From the NCBI GenBank assembly GCA_963663945.1, contig OY760687.1, positions 310,001-374,000 on the forward strand: DNA of 64,000 nucleotides, written 5' to 3'. The stretch is from Bin87 sp963663945. GTDB taxonomy: Bacteria; Chloroflexota; Dehalococcoidia; Lucifugimonadales; UBA3495. The translations under genes were made by a program, and so were the position numbers. Under the pieces are notes generated by a model. It made no database searches. It saw nothing but the letters and a program-made list of their open reading frames with translations, and was not told the DNA's origin. Shown here piece by piece: positions 51,597-60,837 of this stretch (within the stretch, counting starts at the first letter, position 1; each line of letters opens with the position of its first letter).

Positions 51597-52691
51597 TCAG
51601 TGGCCGGCGTTCAGGGCTTCCTGACGGCCCCGGGCAACGGCCTGGGTGAGGCGGTCGATCACGATGGCCATGAACACGATGGCCACGCCGGCGATCACGC
51701 CGTTGCCGACCTCGTTCTTCTGGATGGCCCGCAGCACGTTGTCGCCCAACCCGCCCGCGGCCACCATGCTGGCGATGGTTACCATGGCCAGTGCCATCAT
51801 CGTGGTCTGGTTGATCCCCGCCATGATGGTCGGCAACGCCATGGGTATCTGGACCTTGGCCAGGATCTGCAACGGCGAGGCGCCAAATGAGCGGGCCGCC
51901 TCGACCGTTTCCGGCGAGACCTGCCGGATGCCCAGGTTGGTCAACCGGATCACCGGCGGCACCGCGTAGATGATGGTGGCGAAAATGCCCGCCGGCTTGC
52001 CCAGCCCGAAGAACAGGATGCCAGGCAGCAGGTACACAAAGCTGGGCATCGTCTGCATCCCGTCCAGGATCGGACGCATGATGCGGTCCGCGGTCTGGTT
52101 GCGTGCCCCGATCACGCCAAGCGGCAGGCCGATACCTACGGAAAGCGCGACCGCCACCACCATCAGCGCGACGGTATCCACCGTGGGTTCCCAGAGCCCC
52201 ATGAATCCTATGAACAGGAACGCCACTGCGGTGAATATCATCAGGGCAAAGCGGCCCACTGCGTAGGATGCCAGCACCAGTCCCAGAATCACCGCCGGCC
52301 AGGGGAGCCACTTCAATCCGCTCTCGATGTAAATCAGCGCGTAGGTAATGCCGTTCTTGATGCCCTGGAACAGCCAGCGCCCGTTGGTGGTCAGCCACGT
52401 GGTGCCCGCGTCAATGGAGTCGCCCAAAACGCTGCGAGCGGACCTGGGGAACGTGGTGGAGCCGTCGCTGGACTCCACGTAGGCAACGGTGGTCGGAAAC
52501 TCCATCCCCGGGCCCCAGGCCGCCAGGCATATTATGAGCAGGACAAGCACCGCGGCCACCGCCCCCACCGCTTTGTACAGCGTGGGGATCGCGCCCCACG
52601 TCAACCGCGGCGACTCAGGCGACTGTGTCGATTCTGACGGCGTCCCTGGGGTGGCTCGGGACTCGGGCTCGTCTCTGGTGATGACTGCCAT
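51597..52691 (-). CDS. proW: ProW-type osmolyte ABC permease
   Basis: This 364-residue permease has about seven hydrophobic segments. The cytoplasmic coupling motif E-A-A-R-S-F-G-A-S-P-L-Q-I-L-A-K-V-Q-I-P fits the EAA loop, followed by G-I-N-Q-T-T-M-M-A-L-A-M-V. A hydrophilic N-terminus of about 30 residues precedes the first helix. It follows proV in the same transcript. Confidence 0.9.
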   Translation of the reverse strand: MAVITRDEPESRATPGTPSESTQSPESPRLTWGAIPTLYKAVGAVAAVLVLLIICLAAWGPGMEFPTTVAYVESSDGSTTFPRSARSVLGDSIDAGTTWLTTNGRWLFQGIKNGITYALIYIESGLKWLPWPAVILGLVLASYAVGRFALMIFTAVAFLFIGFMGLWEPTVDTVALMVVAVALSVGIGLPLGVIGARNQTADRIMRPILDGMQTMPSFVYLLPGILFFGLGKPAGIFATIIYAVPPVIRLTNLGIRQVSPETVEAARSFGASPLQILAKVQIPMALPTIMAGINQTTMMALAMVTIASMVAAGGLGDNVLRAIQKNEVGNGVIAGVAIVFMAIVIDRLTQAVARGRQEALNAGH

Positions 52692-52759
52692 GTTGGCCTC
52701 CGCGACGGCACCGGCCCGGTAGACCGACCGGTGGAACAGGGTATGGCGAAGTTCGAGGG

Positions 52760-54157
52760 TTAGATGGGCGGTGGCTGCATGCGCGCGCGCAACAATTCCG
52801 CTTCGACTTCCGCCGCGTCCTCAACATGGCTACGGGGTTGGTCCGCAGCGGGTTGGGCGGCGGCCAATGCGGCGTTCTCGACGGCGTTGGCTTCGTAATC
52901 GGGATCCGCAGCCGACGTTTCCGCCAGCGCTTCGGCCAGCGCGCCTCGATGCACTTCCCCGATCAAAATGTTTTCTTCGTCCGTTATCGGAATCGGGAAA
53001 TCGCTGCTCATGGCCATTGGGATCAGTTCGTCGAAGGAAGTCGTTGCCGCCACCGCCTGGTATTCGCGGTCCACATAGTTCCAGGCCTCGTCGAACCGCT
53101 TGACCCCGGCTCTGAGCGCCTTTTCGGCGTTGGTAATGGACAGCATGCCGAGGTAATGTTGTCCGCGGTCAACCACCCACGCTGCGTCACCGTCGCTGTC
53201 GGCGATGGTGTGCAGGGCTGCGCGCGGGCCCTGGTGGCCCATCACGGTGGCCTTGGGCGTGACCATGACCTTGGTGGCGCTCAGGATCGTCTCCAGGCGC
53301 ACGTCTTGAGTGAAGTCGCCCACGTACTCGTCCTCGGGACGCAGCACGATGTCCTCAGGTGAGCCGATCTGCGCCACCTTGCCGTCGTGCATGATGGCGA
53401 TGCGGTCGCCCAGTTTCAGGGCTTCGTTGAGGTCGTGGGTGATGAACACGATGGTCTTGTGCAACTCGGTTTGCAGCCGGAGCAACTCGTCCTGCATCTG
53501 CCGGCGGATCAGCGGGTCCAGCCCGCTGAAAGGCTCGTCCATCAGCAGGATGTCGGTGTTCGTCGCCAGGGCCCGGGCGAGACCCACGCGCTGCTGCATG
53601 CCTCCCGAAAGCTGGCGAGGGTACGACGCTTCCCAGCCTCCCAGGCCGACCAATTCCAGGACCTCGCGGGTGCGGGCTTCGCGCTCCGGCTTCTTGACCC
53701 CCTGCACTTCCAGGCCCCACCCGGCGTTGTCCAGCACGTTGCGATGCGGCATCAGGCCGTAGTGCTGGAACACCATGGCAATCTTGCTGCGGCGGAACTC
53801 AATCAGTTCCTTGTCGGACATGTTGGTGATGTCCTCGCCCGCGATCACGATCTCTCCCGCAGTGGGTTCGATCAAGCGGATCAGGCAGCGCACCATCGTG
53901 GACTTGCCGCTGCCCGACAGCCCCATGATCACGAAGGTCTCACCCCGGCTTACCTGGAACGACACATCCTGCAAACCGATGACGTTGCCGAACTCGCTCT
54001 GGAAATAGGATTTATCATGGCCCGAATATTGCGGGTCCAGCACCCGACTCGGGTTCCTGCCAAACACTTTCCAGACCGATTCCACCCGGATATATGGCTG
54101 GCCATCGTCGCCCGGGGCGTTCGTGGCCTCACTTGGTGTGTTGTTCGTGGCCACCAT
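52760..54157 (-). CDS. proV: ProV/OpuAA-type osmolyte ABC ATPase with CBS domains
   Basis: This 465-residue ATPase has Walker A G-L-S-G-S-G-K-S-T, signature L-S-G-G-M-Q-Q-R-V and Walker B I-L-L-M-D-E-P-F-S-G-L-D-P. The C-terminal half (about 280-430) carries two CBS-like repeats, the usual ionic-strength or nucleotide sensor. The N-terminal S-V-W-K-V-F-G segment is typical. Together with proW and proX it imports betaine or proline. Confidence 0.92.
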   Translation of the reverse strand: MVATNNTPSEATNAPGDDGQPYIRVESVWKVFGRNPSRVLDPQYSGHDKSYFQSEFGNVIGLQDVSFQVSRGETFVIMGLSGSGKSTMVRCLIRLIEPTAGEIVIAGEDITNMSDKELIEFRRSKIAMVFQHYGLMPHRNVLDNAGWGLEVQGVKKPEREARTREVLELVGLGGWEASYPRQLSGGMQQRVGLARALATNTDILLMDEPFSGLDPLIRRQMQDELLRLQTELHKTIVFITHDLNEALKLGDRIAIMHDGKVAQIGSPEDIVLRPEDEYVGDFTQDVRLETILSATKVMVTPKATVMGHQGPRAALHTIADSDGDAAWVVDRGQHYLGMLSITNAEKALRAGVKRFDEAWNYVDREYQAVAATTSFDELIPMAMSSDFPIPITDEENILIGEVHRGALAEALAETSAADPDYEANAVENAALAAAQPAADQPRSHVEDAAEVEAELLRARMQPPPI

Positions 54158-54461
54158 GAGCTACAGATTCCCCCGCCGTTATCGAGATGTTCGCCTTGCG
54201 CGCCGGGCCTGTTAAGTCACCGTAGGCCCGGCACCATTGTTTGTCAACCCTGTCCGTGCCCTCATGCGTATCCTCGTTGTCATCTGCATCGATGAACAGG
54301 ATGTCGACGATGGCGGTCTCCCGCTCGGGTAATGGCGCCGCATAAGGTGCGGAGCGTTTCCAGCAATCAGTCAAATCTTGTCCATCCTGCTAAATCTTGT
54401 CCATCCTGCTATCGATGTAAATTTGCGCCCGTCGTCGTCAAACTGGTCACGCGTGGGGGAA
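54158..54461. other. Spacer upstream of proV
   Basis: This 304-bp region holds no gene. It contains the 19-bp direct repeat listed separately. I see no clear -10/-35 pair on the minus strand, and no riboswitch fold I can identify. An upstream promoter for proV is expected but not located. Confidence 0.4.
54373..54410. repeat. Two perfect adjacent 19-bp direct repeats
   Basis: aaatcttgtccatcctgct occurs twice, end to end (54373-54391 and 54392-54410). Similar 'cctgtccatcctg' units are scattered through other bacterial genomes (recollection). It lies upstream of proV and downstream of the tgt stop. Confidence 0.85.
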
Positions 54462-55643
54462 TCAGGCGCCGCGCTCCTCAATCCAGCGGTGCTTCTGGGC
54501 CTGCCGCCGCGCCTCGTCCGTGGGCCGGTAGGTGTGCAGGAAATCTGTCCGGAACGATGCGAACCGTCCTGCCGCTATCGCGTCCCGCATGTCCGACATC
54601 AGGCGCAGTATGAAGCGCAGATTGTGGATAGACGCCAGCCGCGGGCCCAGCATCTCCCCGGCCTTGAACAGGTGTCGCAGGTACGCCGCGGTGTAGTTCC
54701 GGCAGGCGTAGCAGTCGCAAGTCTCATCCAGCGGGACATCCTGTTCGGCGTACTTCCGGTTGGCGATGTTGATCCGGCCCGTGGGCGTGAACAGCGCGCC
54801 GTTGCGGGCCACGCGCGTTGGCAGGACGCAGTCGAACATGTCGACGCCCAGCGCCACCGAGTTCACCAGGTCCTCTGGAGAACCCACTCCCATCAGGTAC
54901 CGGGGCCGGTCGGCCGGCAGGCCATCGCACACCAACCCGGTCACGTCGTGCATCTCGGCCTTGGTCTCGCCCACCGCCAGGCCGCCGATGGCGTACCCGT
55001 CGAAGGGTATGTCCGTGATGTATTGCGTCGACTCTTGCCTCAGGTCCGGAACGGTCCCGCCCTGGACGATCCCGAACAACGCCTGTCGTCCCGCCCGATC
55101 ACTCTGTGCATGGGTTTCGTGGCAGACCCGGGCCCACCGGTGGGTGCGCTCCATAGCTTCTTTCACCGCGCCCGGTTCCCCGGCCGAAAAAACGCACTGG
55201 TCGAAGCACATGATGATGTCCGCGCCGATCCCGTGCTGGTTGATGATCGCGGACTGCGGGGTGAAGAAATGCTCGCTCCCGTCGATGTGCGAACGGAACA
55301 CGATGCCGTCGTCGTTCACCCGACGCAGCGTGCCCATGCTGAACGCCTGGTAGCCGCCGCTGTCGGTCAGGATCGGCCCGCTCCAGCCCATGAAGCGGTG
55401 GAGCCCGCCGGCATCGCTGACCCGTTCAACGCCCGGCCGCAGGTACAGGTGATAGGCGTTGCTCAGCACCGTTTCCGCGCCGAGGGATCGCACCTCATCG
55501 AAGGTCAGGCCCTTCACCGTGGCCTGGGTAGCCACCGGCATGAACAGGGGCGTTTGCGCCACCCCATGGGGCGTGGTAATCTGCCCGCGCCGGGCGGCTC
55601 CATCGGTCGTAAGCAGCTGAAAACCGAACCGTTGGGTCGTCAT
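54462..55643 (-). CDS. tgt: tRNA-guanine transglycosylase
   Basis: This 393-residue enzyme exchanges the anticodon G34 base for preQ1 in queuosine formation. D94 (I-L-T-D-S-G-G-Y-Q) is the general base/nucleophile-side Asp, the second Asp is in V-D-M-F-D-C-V-L-P-T-R, and zinc ligands are in the C-D-C-Y-A-C-R-N-Y ... H pattern. Length is normal. ATG 55643 begins M-T-T-Q-R-F-G; an upstream extension is non-coding. Confidence 0.95.
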   Translation of the reverse strand: MTTQRFGFQLLTTDGAARRGQITTPHGVAQTPLFMPVATQATVKGLTFDEVRSLGAETVLSNAYHLYLRPGVERVSDAGGLHRFMGWSGPILTDSGGYQAFSMGTLRRVNDDGIVFRSHIDGSEHFFTPQSAIINQHGIGADIIMCFDQCVFSAGEPGAVKEAMERTHRWARVCHETHAQSDRAGRQALFGIVQGGTVPDLRQESTQYITDIPFDGYAIGGLAVGETKAEMHDVTGLVCDGLPADRPRYLMGVGSPEDLVNSVALGVDMFDCVLPTRVARNGALFTPTGRINIANRKYAEQDVPLDETCDCYACRNYTAAYLRHLFKAGEMLGPRLASIHNLRFILRLMSDMRDAIAAGRFASFRTDFLHTYRPTDEARRQAQKHRWIEERGA

Positions 55644-55787
55644 GCGGGTTAATGTACGCGCTATCCGCCCGCCTGCGCAAACCAGCGGTCTCCCCTCCCC
55701 AACTCTAGCTGCATGGCATGACCAACCCGTAATATCATGGTGTCTCATCCCCCCGTTGCATTCTTTGGTCGGCAATAGGGTCCACAC

Positions 55788-55982
55788 ATGTACCAGGCGT
55801 TTACCGAATTCCTGCTGGAGTTGAGCCGCAATCGGATACTGTGGGCGGTCTGCGTGATCGCCGCGATGGCGACTACTGCGGTGGTACTGTACTTCTTCTG
55901 GGATCTGGTGGGACGTGGCGTCGCCCTGGCCCGCCCTCGCGGACGTTCGCCTGCGGATAACCGCTCCCGCCGGGGACACTAG
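55788..55982 (+). CDS. Small single-helix membrane protein, 64 residues
   Basis: One hydrophobic helix (about 18-42) is followed by a basic, Arg/Ser-rich tail. It is followed by the TauE/SafE gene, whose start lies one base after its stop. Its role may be assembly or stabilisation of that transporter. Confidence 0.6.
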   Translation: MYQAFTEFLLELSRNRILWAVCVIAAMATTAVVLYFFWDLVGRGVALARPRGRSPADNRSRRGH

Positions 55983-55983
55983 C

Positions 55984-57087
55984 GTGCATTTTCCCATCGC
56001 CGACGCCACGGTATCGCCCCTGTTGCTGGCGCTGCTGGGAATGATCGTCGGCACCATGACCGGTTTCTTCGGCGTGGGTGGCGGCTTCCTGATCACCGGG
56101 GGATTGCTCGTGCTGGGTGTCCCGACCATCTACGCCGTCGGCACCGGCCTGCTGATGGTGATGGGCACGGCGATCACCAGCACGCTCCGCCACCGCCGGT
56201 TGGGAAATGTTGATATCCGGCTCGCTGTTCTCATCGTCTGCGGCACCATCCCCGGCGTGTTCGCCGGCGAGCGGGTCAACGCGACCCTGGAGCACGCCGG
56301 GGTCTCCGGCCCGGTGGTCGGCGGCGTCTACTTCGTGCTGCTGCTGAGCCTGGGATCGCTGATGGTGGGCAACTGGATCAGGCAACTGCGGTATCGCCCG
56401 GGCCCCAGGGTTGGAGGAGGGCTGCCCGGATGGTTCCGGAGCGTGCGCATCGGCCCCGAGCGGCTTCGGCTTCCCATGCTGGCCGGCGCCAGGTTTTCCG
56501 GAGAGGTGAACCTGAGGCCGTCGTTTCCCGGCGCCGGCATCGAGGAGATGTCCGCGTTGGTCCCAGTGTTCGCCGGCTTCACCATTGGATTCGTCGCGGC
56601 CTTGCTGGGAGCCGGAGGCGGGTTCCTCCTGATGCCGTTCCTGGTTTACGGACTTGGCATCCCGCCGGCCATCGCCATCGGCACCGACCTGTTCCAGATC
56701 ATCATCACCGGCAGCCTGGGGGCGTTCCTCTACTCGCTGAGCGGAAACGTCGATCCGATGATCGCGGTGATCATGTTCGCGTCGGCGTCCGTCGGCACCC
56801 AGTTGGGCGCCCTGGCCACGAGGTTCGTCAACGCCAGCCGGATTCTCGGGCTGTTCGGCGTCACGGTGCTCAATGCCGGCGTCGCCGTCGGCCTGGGTCA
56901 GTTGGCCCGGCTGATCGGGTCGGGCGGGTTGGAACAGATTAGCCAGATATTGCTGCTCGGCGTGTCCGGCGCGGTCGCAGTGACCATCCTGCTACTCCTG
57001 GCTGCGGCGGCAGTGACGCAAGCCCGGCGCGGGCGCCGGCTGTCTGCGCTACGCGAAGCCCGGTCCACCCGGCGTCCTCTGGCCTGA
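55984..57087 (+). CDS. TauE/SafE-family transporter
   Basis: This 367-residue membrane protein has about eight helices in two repeats (each L-L-G-x-G-G-G-F-L, around residues 30 and 205). It probably exports sulfite, sulfoacetate or another organic anion. GTG at 55984 follows the small membrane gene's stop by one base. A longer upstream frame overlaps that gene and is rejected. Confidence 0.88.
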   Translation: MHFPIADATVSPLLLALLGMIVGTMTGFFGVGGGFLITGGLLVLGVPTIYAVGTGLLMVMGTAITSTLRHRRLGNVDIRLAVLIVCGTIPGVFAGERVNATLEHAGVSGPVVGGVYFVLLLSLGSLMVGNWIRQLRYRPGPRVGGGLPGWFRSVRIGPERLRLPMLAGARFSGEVNLRPSFPGAGIEEMSALVPVFAGFTIGFVAALLGAGGGFLLMPFLVYGLGIPPAIAIGTDLFQIIITGSLGAFLYSLSGNVDPMIAVIMFASASVGTQLGALATRFVNASRILGLFGVTVLNAGVAVGLGQLARLIGSGGLEQISQILLLGVSGAVAVTILLLLAAAAVTQARRGRRLSALREARSTRRPLA

Positions 57088-57121
57088 GTACGCAGCCGAT
57101 AGAGGTTTCTGATAACGGCTC

Positions 57122-58222
57122 TTATTCGGTGAGCCAGGCCAGCGTTTCCTCCACCACTTCGCCGGGGATGTCCCGGCGTACGGTGGCCCGGCCCACGTCT
57201 TCCAGCAACACCCAGCGGTTGGCTCCGCCCACGGTTTTCTTGTCCAGGGACATGGCTCCCCGGACTCCGTCCAGGTCAACGCCCCGCGCGGAGATGGGCA
57301 GGTTGAACCGCTCCAGCAGGACGCGCTGCCGTTCCAGGATGTCGTCGCCGATCATCCCCATCTCGCGGGCGATGCGGCCGGCGCCCATCATGCCCACGGA
57401 CACGCCCTCGCCGTGCATGAACCGTCCGTACTCGGTGGATGCCTCCAGGGCGTGGCCGATTGTGTGCCCGTAGTTCAGCAGGATGCGGACGCCCAGGGTC
57501 TCCCGCTCGTCCTGGCTGACCACGTCGGCCTTGATGGCCATGCTGCGACGGATGACCTCGGTGGAGATCTCCGGTTCCACTTCCATCAGCGCCTCGGCGT
57601 GTTCCTCGAAAACGTCAACCAGCGACGGGTCCAGGATCAGGCCGTGCTTGATGGCCTCGGCCCAGCCCTCGGAGAGTTCCCGCTTGCCCAGCGTCGACAG
57701 CGCCTGCACGTCGGCCAGGACCGCCCGCGGCTGGTAGAACGCGCCGACCATGTTCTTCGCCTGAGGCAGGTTCACCGCCACCTTGCCGCCGATGGACGCG
57801 TCCACCATGGCGGCCATGCTGGTCGGCACCTGCACGAAGGGCACGCCGCGCACGAAGGTGCTGGCGATGAACCCTCCCAGGTCGCCGGCCACGCCGCCGC
57901 CGATGGCGATGATCGGTTGGCCCCGTTCGGCTTTCAGGCCCACCAGCCACTCGTAGATCTCCTGAGCCTGCTGGAAGGACTTGCTGGTCTCGCCGGCGGG
58001 AATGACGAAACAATGGGCCGCGATGCCTGCCCGCTGCAGGGCCCATTGGGCGTTGCGCCCGTAGGGTCGCATCACGTTTTCGTCCGTGACGATGTACACG
58101 GTGTTGCCGAGGCCGAGCTCCTGGATATGCTCGCCCAGCCGCTCGATGATGCCCCAGCCGGCGATGACGGGGTAACTGCCCCCGGAGTGGTGTACGGTTG
58201 CGGCTAGGTCTGGGCTGGTCAT
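57122..58222 (-). CDS. aroB: 3-dehydroquinate synthase
   Basis: This 366-residue enzyme converts DAHP to 3-dehydroquinate. It shows I-A-I-G-G-G-V-A-G-D-L-G-G-F-I-A, P-T-S-M-A-A-M-V-D-A-S-I-G-G-K and G-H-T-I-G-H-A-L-E, the zinc and NAD-binding motifs. GGAGG before ATG 58222 fixes the start. It forms an operon with aroK (23-base gap). Confidence 0.95.
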   Translation of the reverse strand: MTSPDLAATVHHSGGSYPVIAGWGIIERLGEHIQELGLGNTVYIVTDENVMRPYGRNAQWALQRAGIAAHCFVIPAGETSKSFQQAQEIYEWLVGLKAERGQPIIAIGGGVAGDLGGFIASTFVRGVPFVQVPTSMAAMVDASIGGKVAVNLPQAKNMVGAFYQPRAVLADVQALSTLGKRELSEGWAEAIKHGLILDPSLVDVFEEHAEALMEVEPEISTEVIRRSMAIKADVVSQDERETLGVRILLNYGHTIGHALEASTEYGRFMHGEGVSVGMMGAGRIAREMGMIGDDILERQRVLLERFNLPISARGVDLDGVRGAMSLDKKTVGGANRWVLLEDVGRATVRRDIPGEVVEETLAWLTE

Positions 58223-58245
58223 CAGTTTCCTCCCGGTGGTCGGGT

Positions 58246-58815
58246 CTAGGCGGTGGCGGTGACAGTCGTTTCGAAGATGCGCAGCACCTCGTCCGCCACC
58301 TGCTCCGGAGTGCGGTCGTCGGTGGGTACGGCGTGGTGGGCAAGTGCGTAGGCCGGCGCGCGTTCGTCGAGCAATTCGCTGATTCGTTCCAGCGGGTCGC
58401 CGGCGCCCAGCATGGGTCGTACGGCGGCGTTTGGGCTGCCCCGAGTGATGCGATAGTGGATGGTTTCCGGCGTGGCGGTGAGGCAGAACACGATCCCGTT
58501 TTCGAGCAGGACCTGGCGGGTCATTTCCTGGGCGAAGGCGCCGCCCCCGGCCGCGATGACCTTGTTGCCGCCTTCGCACAGGGTCATGGCCGCGTGTCGC
58601 TCCATGGCGCGGAACACGATCTCGCCGTCTTCGCTGAAGATCTGGTGAATGGGCTTGCGGGCCCGTCGTACGATCTCCTCATCCAGATCGGTCATCCGCC
58701 GCCCGGTGAGCCGGGAAATGATGCGCCCGACGTGGCTCTTGCCCGTCGCCATGAAGCCGACCAGGACGATGTTATCGGCGGCAATCAGCGTTTGTTGTTG
58801 GGACGAGATTCCCAC
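58246..58815 (-). CDS. aroK: Shikimate kinase
   Basis: This 189-residue kinase has Walker A G-F-M-A-T-G-K-S and the shikimate motif T-D-L-D-E-E-I. G-G-G-A-F and R-P-M-L are typical. It phosphorylates shikimate using ATP. The annotated start GTG (58815) lies within a half-copy of the inverted repeat element, and the first few residues (G-I-S-S-Q-Q-Q) are probably derived from it. Confidence 0.93.
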   Translation of the reverse strand: MGISSQQQTLIAADNIVLVGFMATGKSHVGRIISRLTGRRMTDLDEEIVRRARKPIHQIFSEDGEIVFRAMERHAAMTLCEGGNKVIAAGGGAFAQEMTRQVLLENGIVFCLTATPETIHYRITRGSPNAAVRPMLGAGDPLERISELLDERAPAYALAHHAVPTDDRTPEQVADEVLRIFETTVTATA

Positions 58816-58831
58816 GTTTCGCTCGCAATGA
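58801..58831. repeat. Half-copy of the inverted-repeat element
   Basis: This 31-bp segment, in reverse complement, reads TCATTGCGAGCGAAAC then GTGGGAATCTCGTCC. It agrees closely with the right arm of the element at 21882-21972. It has no matching left arm in the neighbourhood and overlaps the 5' end of aroK. Confidence 0.7.
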
Positions 58832-58844
58832 AACCAAAGGCGGG

Positions 58845-59246
58845 TTAGGCGGGCCGCGGCGGCGCGGGCGCGTAACCCGACGCAGTGCAGAACTCCACGC
58901 TGTTGCCGTCGGGGTCCTCGATGAAAAAGTAGGCCTGGCCGTCATAGCGAATGCCGCCGCGCAGGACCTCGTAGCCGCTGCTTTCCAGCGTGGCGCGGGT
59001 GGCCTCAAGGTCAGCGACCTGGAACGCGTGGTGAATATTGCCGGGCTTGGCGGGAGCCTCGTCGGTCTCGATGAGGTGGACCATCACGCCGTTTTCCAGT
59101 TGCAGCCAGGTGATGGCCGGATTGTCCACCTGGCTCTGGATCTGCTTGATCCCCAGCAGGTCGTTGTAGAAGGCCATGGCCCGGGCCGTGTCCTTCACCA
59201 TGGTGGTCACGTGGTTGATCTGGCTGATTTCGATCTTTCCGGCCAT
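58845..59246 (-). CDS. VOC (glyoxalase/dioxygenase) superfamily protein
   Basis: This 133-residue protein has two beta-alpha-beta-beta-beta-like halves, with N-H-V-T-T-M-V-K-D-T and D-P-D-G-N-S-V-E-F. A metal-dependent lyase, isomerase or dioxygenase is expected, but the exact reaction is unknown. It is just upstream of aroK in transcription order. Confidence 0.85.
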   Translation of the reverse strand: MAGKIEISQINHVTTMVKDTARAMAFYNDLLGIKQIQSQVDNPAITWLQLENGVMVHLIETDEAPAKPGNIHHAFQVADLEATRATLESSGYEVLRGGIRYDGQAYFFIEDPDGNSVEFCTASGYAPAPPRPA

Positions 59247-59314
59247 GCTGTCCCTCCGTGTCGGTTGCTGCGGGTATTATGCCATACGCCTCGGAACGTC
59301 GCTGGAAGTGGGCC

Positions 59315-59983
59315 CTAGGATCCTTCGGGCCACGCTTCATCGCCGAGGAGCGGCACGTAGCTGCACGGCGTGAGTTCCTCGCGTACGCGTTCGTCCGGAT
59401 TGACCCATACCCGTGTCAGCCGCTGTCCGGTGCGCTCACCCACTGGCAGCACGATCCTACCGCCCGGTTTCAGTTGCGCCAACAGGGATTCCGGCACCGA
59501 CGGGGCCGACGCGGACACGAGGATAGCGTCGAACGGAGCGCAGTCCGGCGCTCCCAATACTGAGCCGGCTGGCAGCACCGTCACGTTGACGAACCCGGCG
59601 CCCGCCAGGTTCCGCCGTGCCATCGCGACCAGTTCCGGTATCCGCTCCACCGCGACCACGCTCCCGGACGGCAGCATCGCGGAGAGCACTGCCGCCTGGT
59701 ATCCGCTGCCCGCGCCCACTTCCAGAACGTACTCGTCGCCGCGCAACCGCAGCTCGTGAGCGGCCGTGGCCACCATCAGGGGTTGCGAGATGGTCTGGCC
59801 GTTACCGATGGCGAGCGGCATGTTCTGGTATGCCTGGTGCCGCAGGTTCTCCGGCACGAACCGTTCCCGGTGCACCCGACGCATGGCCTCCACGACCGGC
59901 GCGTTGCCCAGGGTTTTGGTCAGGTGGTCAAAAAGCCGTGTCCGGTCCACATCGGACAGGAAGCCGATCCACGACAGGCTCAC
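59315..59983 (-). CDS. pcm: Protein-L-isoaspartate O-methyltransferase
   Basis: This 222-residue enzyme repairs isoaspartyl residues using S-adenosylmethionine. It has A-I-G-N-G-Q-T-I-S-Q-P near residues 58-68 and SAM motif V-L-E-V-G-A-G-S-G-Y-Q near 86-96. GTG 59983 overlaps the hydratase stop (GTGA), so the two are translationally coupled; the longer upstream frame lies inside the hydratase gene and is rejected. Confidence 0.9.
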   Translation of the reverse strand: MSLSWIGFLSDVDRTRLFDHLTKTLGNAPVVEAMRRVHRERFVPENLRHQAYQNMPLAIGNGQTISQPLMVATAAHELRLRGDEYVLEVGAGSGYQAAVLSAMLPSGSVVAVERIPELVAMARRNLAGAGFVNVTVLPAGSVLGAPDCAPFDAILVSASAPSVPESLLAQLKPGGRIVLPVGERTGQRLTRVWVNPDERVREELTPCSYVPLLGDEAWPEGS

Positions 59984-60789
59984 GAACCTTGAAACCAGGC
60001 TTGCCGCTTTTGCGAGAATGCCTTTATCCCTTCCTGGAAATCGCGCGTCAGCCCGATGTTCGCGATGGCGTCGGTTTCGGCGTCCAGCTGGGTCGCCAGG
60101 TCGGCGTCCCAACTGCCGTCGAACAGCGCCTTGACCCGACCGTAGGCGCGGGTCGGCCCCTGGGCGAGACGGTCCGCCGTCTCCATGGCGTGTCGTTCGA
60201 AGTGGCCGGACTCGAACACCTGGCTCACCAGACCCAGTTCCAGCGCGTACTGGGCGCCGATGGGCTGGCGGGCCAGGTAGATTTCCATGGCGCGGCCCTG
60301 CCCGACGATGCGCGGGAGCATATAGGTGGACCCCCCGTCGGCGGTGCAGCCGATGTTGGCGTAGGCCAGCAGGAAACGAGCATCGGACGACGCCACGCGG
60401 ATGTCACAGGCCAGCGCCAGGCTGAAGCCGGCTCCAGCCGCCACACCGTTGATCGCCGCGACCACCGGCTTGTCCAACCGCCGTATCCCCATCACCACGT
60501 CGCGATGAAGGGTGTCGGCGAGATCCCGGAGATGGTCCGACAGGCCTTCCTGCCCGCCGTCATCCAAATGCTGGGTGAAGTCGCGCACGTCCGCGCCGGA
60601 GCAGAATGCGCCATCCGTGCCCGTGAGCAGGACGGCGCGAGTATCCCCTCCACGGCAAGCGCGGATGGCGGCGCCGAGTTCGCCCACCATCTCCGCCGAC
60701 AGCGCGTTGCGCGCTTCCGGGCGGTTCAGCCGTATGACCGCCAGTGAACCCTTCCGTTCCAGTTGGACGCGATTGTCGGTGGTGGTCAT
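59980..60789 (-). CDS. Enoyl-CoA hydratase/isomerase (PaaG-like)
   Basis: This 269-residue crotonase-fold protein has A-I-N-G-V-A-A-G-A-G-F and A-D-G-G-S-T-Y near residues 105 and 140; the Asp in the latter fits PaaG-like isomerases rather than the classical Glu pair. It probably isomerises or hydrates a CoA-thioester in ring degradation. pcm is translationally coupled to it. Confidence 0.88.
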   Translation of the reverse strand: MTTTDNRVQLERKGSLAVIRLNRPEARNALSAEMVGELGAAIRACRGGDTRAVLLTGTDGAFCSGADVRDFTQHLDDGGQEGLSDHLRDLADTLHRDVVMGIRRLDKPVVAAINGVAAGAGFSLALACDIRVASSDARFLLAYANIGCTADGGSTYMLPRIVGQGRAMEIYLARQPIGAQYALELGLVSQVFESGHFERHAMETADRLAQGPTRAYGRVKALFDGSWDADLATQLDAETDAIANIGLTRDFQEGIKAFSQKRQAWFQGS

Positions 60790-60837
60790 GCTGCTACTCC
60801 CGAGTGGGGGAAATTCTGCGTTGCGTGCCGCTCTGCG

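Noticed and set aside
54462..56129. Longer tgt reading frame with 162 extra N-terminal residues
   Set aside because: The extra part is Pro/Ser-rich, non-homologous and overlaps opposite-strand genes. The family start M-T-T-Q-R-F-G fits 55643.
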